Below the pieces are notes generated by a model, which had not been told where the DNA came from, did no database searches, and was given only the letters and a program-made list of their open reading frames with translations. Made by a program: the position numbers and the translations under genes. Below, one piece after another: positions 34,291 to 36,347 of a stretch of DNA of 36,347 nucleotides; the stretch's first letter is position 1; every line of letters begins with the position of its first letter. The stretch is from JBFIHZ01 sp041601535. Its GTDB lineage: Bacteria > Pseudomonadota > Gammaproteobacteria > Xanthomonadales > SZUA-36. The stretch is from positions 1-36,347 of the forward strand of contig JBFIHZ010000006.1 of NCBI GenBank assembly GCA_041601535.1, given 5' to 3'.

Positions 34291-35427
34291 TTAACCAGCC
34301 TGGCTGGCAAGAAGTTTTGCGGTGTTCTCGTGCACCAGCTGGCCGCCGTGGGTCAGCAGGCAGCCTTCCACCACTTCATCTTCGCGGTTGATGCTGATCT
34401 GCTCATCCTGCACCATCAGCTCCAGCAGATTGAGCAGGTTCTTGGTGTACATTTCGCTGGCGTGGATGGCAGCGTGGCTGGCCAGGTTGAGCGGGCCATC
34501 GATGATGACACCCTGGTGGCGCACCGTGCTGCCTGGCTCGGTCAGTTCGCAGTTGCCGCCTGACTCGGCGGACAGGTCAACAATAACCGCACCTGAATTC
34601 ATCCCTTCAACCATTGCGCGGCTGATGATTTTTGGCGCCGGACGGCCGGGGATGGAGGCGGTGGAAATGACTGCGTCTGCCTTGGCCAGGTGTTCGGCCA
34701 GCTTATCGGCCTGTTGTTGCTTCTCTTCCTCGGTGAGTTCGCGGGCATAGCCGCCTTCACCCTCGGCATTAACACCGGTATCAATCATTTTGGCACCCAG
34801 CGACTCAACCTGCTCGCGGGCTGCCGCACGAATATCATAGGCTTCCACCCGCGCGCCCAGCCGGCGGGCGGTGGCGATGGCCTGCAGACCGGCAACGCCG
34901 GCGCCAATCACCACCACGCTGGATGGCCGCAAGGTGCCGGCCGCTGTGGTCAGCATCGGGAACAGGCGGGGTGACAGCATGGCGGCTTTCAGTACGGCCT
35001 CGTAACCGGCGATGGTGGCCTGCGAAGACAAAACATCCATGCTTTGCGCGCGGCTGATGCGGGGCACCAGTTCCATCGCGCAACAACTGATGTTACGGCT
35101 GTTCAGGGCATCTACCACTGCGCGGTTGCGGTGGGCAAACACCAGGCCTAGCGCCAGCGCACCCTCGCGCAGGCTGGCCAGTTGCGCCGCGCCGGGTGCC
35201 TGCACCCATAAATAGACATCCGCCTGTGACAGGATGGTATTGGCATCGTCGATAAGCTCGGCATCGCCGTAGGCGGCGTCGGCGAACCCGGCGGCTTCAC
35301 CGGCACCGGTCTGCACCAGTACGCGGATCCCCTTGGCCACCAGTTTCTTGGCGTTTGCAGGGTCCAGCGCCACGCGCCGCTCGCCTTCTGCCTGCTCTTT
35401 AAGCACAGCCACGGTAAAACTCATCAA
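34291..35427 (-). CDS. pntAA: NAD(P) transhydrogenase subunit alpha, part 1 (NAD-binding)
   Basis: Soluble NAD(H)-binding subunit, 378 residues, related to alanine dehydrogenase. Seen: KEQAEGERRVALDPANAKKL at the N-terminus, the Rossmann motif VIGAGVAGLQAIATARRLGA with the acidic residue following (VEAYDIR), the mobile-loop region and TASIPGRPAPKIIS. It ends without membrane helices because these are encoded by pntAb. ATG with GGAGA 7 bases upstream. It leads the pnt operon. Confidence 0.96.
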   Translation of the reverse strand: MMSFTVAVLKEQAEGERRVALDPANAKKLVAKGIRVLVQTGAGEAAGFADAAYGDAELIDDANTILSQADVYLWVQAPGAAQLASLREGALALGLVFAHRNRAVVDALNSRNISCCAMELVPRISRAQSMDVLSSQATIAGYEAVLKAAMLSPRLFPMLTTAAGTLRPSSVVVIGAGVAGLQAIATARRLGARVEAYDIRAAAREQVESLGAKMIDTGVNAEGEGGYARELTEEEKQQQADKLAEHLAKADAVISTASIPGRPAPKIISRAMVEGMNSGAVIVDLSAESGGNCELTEPGSTVRHQGVIIDGPLNLASHAAIHASEMYTKNLLNLLELMVQDEQISINREDEVVEGCLLTHGGQLVHENTAKLLASQAG

Positions 35428-35609
35428 TCGGTCTCCATTCGGCAGGGATTTTATAAAGCGGACTATCTTGAATGGGGGTGGGTGTTAAAATCAAGTATCA
35501 CGTTAGTTAATAGTCCGGTGAGTTGCTTTGCGCGGCTGGCGCAGGGCCTGCCCGGGAGCTCAGCCGCCGCGTCAATCAGACCCAATGCAGCCCGCGGGTT
35601 CCGCAGGTA
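35428..35609 (-). promoter_or_regulatory. pnt operon promoter region with flanking inverted repeat
   Basis: 182 bases upstream of pntAa. On the reverse strand TTGATT (35489-35494), 18 bases, CAAGAT (35465-35470) is a weak promoter candidate. It is bracketed by a perfect 8-bp inverted repeat, CGGACTAT at 35459-35466 and ATAGTCCG at 35510-35517, which could be operator half-sites. A GC hairpin at about 35590-35606 may mark the end of the murU transcript. Confidence 0.4.
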
Positions 35610-36284
35610 TCAACATTTCTCATGAAACTGTGCGGCGGCACTGGCGGCTTGCAGGCGGTCTGCCGTGCCGGTGTCATGCCATACCCCGCGATACAGTTCA
35701 CCGGTGACCAGGTGGTCCTGCATGGCCTGGCGCAACAGCGGTGTCAGGGAAAATTTACCCGCGCGGCAGCCGTCAAAAAGCCGCGGGTGATATACCCCAA
35801 TCCCGCTGAACGTGTGCAGGGTCTCGCCGGTATTGCGCAGCCGTGCGCCTTGCAGGCAGAAGTCTCCGGCCGGATTGTGATCCGGATTGGGCACCATGAC
35901 CAGATGGGCCCAGTCGCACTTCACCGCACGCAGGCGGGTGATGGGGTAGTCGGTCCAGATATCGCTGTTGATCACCAGGAAAGGACTCGCCCCGAGCAGG
36001 GGCAGGGCCTGAAATATGCCACCGCCGGTTTCCAGCGCCTCGGGTTGTTCGTCGGACCAGTGAATACGGATGCCCCAGCGGCTGCCATCACCGGTACGCT
36101 CGCGCAGCAGGTCGCCAAGGTGGCCCTGGTTGATGACCACGTCCTGGAATCCGGCCCGGGCAAGCCGTTGCAGGTGATGGTGGATCAGCGGCAGGCCGCC
36201 CACCTGGATTAATGGTTTGGGCAGTTCGTCGGTCAGCGGCCGCAGCCGCTCGCCGCGGCCTGCCGCGAGTATCATGGCGCGCAC
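35610..36284 (-). CDS. murU: N-acetylmuramate 1-phosphate uridylyltransferase MurU
   Basis: Makes UDP-MurNAc from MurNAc-1-phosphate in the recycling route that bypasses de novo synthesis and fosfomycin. 224 residues. The nucleotidyltransferase motif AMILAAGRGERLRPLTDELP with PKPLI, the metal site FLVINSDIWTDYP and the end WHDTGTADRLQAA are present. GTG 36284 gives the MRAMILAAG start resembling Pseudomonas MurU; the ATG at 36275 overlaps the amgK stop as ATGA and is an equally good start. Confidence 0.9.
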   Translation of the reverse strand: MRAMILAAGRGERLRPLTDELPKPLIQVGGLPLIHHHLQRLARAGFQDVVINQGHLGDLLRERTGDGSRWGIRIHWSDEQPEALETGGGIFQALPLLGASPFLVINSDIWTDYPITRLRAVKCDWAHLVMVPNPDHNPAGDFCLQGARLRNTGETLHTFSGIGVYHPRLFDGCRAGKFSLTPLLRQAMQDHLVTGELYRGVWHDTGTADRLQAASAAAQFHEKC

Positions 36285-36347
36285 GATTCTTGCTCCAGTA
36301 ATTTGCCCAGCCCGTCCAGTTCAGGATAGCGCGGCACGACATCCAGC
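36272..36347 (-). CDS. amgK: N-acetylmuramate kinase AmgK, C-terminal end (rest outside window)
   Basis: Only the last 24 full codons are in the window, reading LDVVPRYPELDGLGKLLEQE and a few more residues to a TGA that overlaps the murU ATG. The YPELDGLG tail and the position just upstream of murU fit AmgK, the anomeric kinase that phosphorylates MurNAc and GlcNAc. The fragment is short, so the identification rests largely on context. Confidence 0.7.
   Translation of the reverse strand, partial: LDVVPRYPELDGLGKLLEQESCAP

Noticed and set aside
1..36347. CRISPR arrays, tRNA and rRNA genes
   Set aside because: The gaps between genes are short and hold no regularly spaced direct repeats or cloverleaf-like sequence.

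Overview
The window is chromosomal DNA of a GC-rich gammaproteobacterium. Evidence is the gene order yrbG-kdsD-kdsC-lptC-lptA-lptB-rpoN-hpf-ptsN, the purM/purN/DUF3108 block divergent from DUF2066/CDP-alcohol transferase/PerM/hda, and an amgK-murU cell-wall recycling pair. The PTS cluster carries hprK and a mannose-type EIIA, which enteric bacteria lack at this locus, and pntA is split in two. This points to a non-enteric lineage (Pseudomonas/Xanthomonas/Chromatiales-like); I cannot name a genus. Genes are tightly packed, with many ATGA-type stop/start overlaps. I see no IS element, CRISPR array, rRNA or tRNA.

Layout. 1-4163 (+): the 3' part of PBP1b, a TPR lipoprotein, a YoaA/DinG helicase and tsaB. 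4204-18753 (-): one long same-strand series, transcribed right to left as kdsD, kdsC, lptC, lptA, lptB, rpoN, hpf, ptsN, hprK, rapZ, EIIA-Man, ptsH, ptsI, mgtE and a double glycosyltransferase. A separate yrbG-type antiporter lies just upstream (18805-19794, -). 19946-21440 (+): ibaG and murA, without the mla operon that often precedes them. 21441-22193: the only gene-free stretch over 300 bases. 22194-26281 (-): an M48 metalloprotease lipoprotein, a DUF3108 protein, purN and purM. 26457-30656 (+): DUF2066, a CDP-alcohol transferase, PerM, hda and a short AMP nucleosidase. 30722-36347 (-): an unrecognised lipoprotein, pntB, pntAb, pntAa, murU and the end of amgK.

Function. The 4-20 kb part combines LPS precursor and transport genes (kdsD, kdsC, lptCAB) with sigma-54 and a PTS cascade that has EI, HPr, two EIIAs and HPr kinase but no membrane permease here, so it looks regulatory. 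murA, murU, amgK and PBP1b cover peptidoglycan synthesis and recycling. purM/purN, amn and pntAB cover nucleotide and redox metabolism.

The most unusual feature is in the murA/M48 intergenic region. Two about 200-base elements (21513-21710 on -, 21935-22140 on +) share the same multi-helix fold and identical single-stranded segments, but their outer and inner helices differ in sequence while staying paired. This is the pattern expected of a conserved structured RNA or an RNA-like mobile palindrome. All four terminal loops contain GGA. A second regulatory candidate is a 16-bp palindrome filling the -10/-35 spacer of the probable mgtE promoter.
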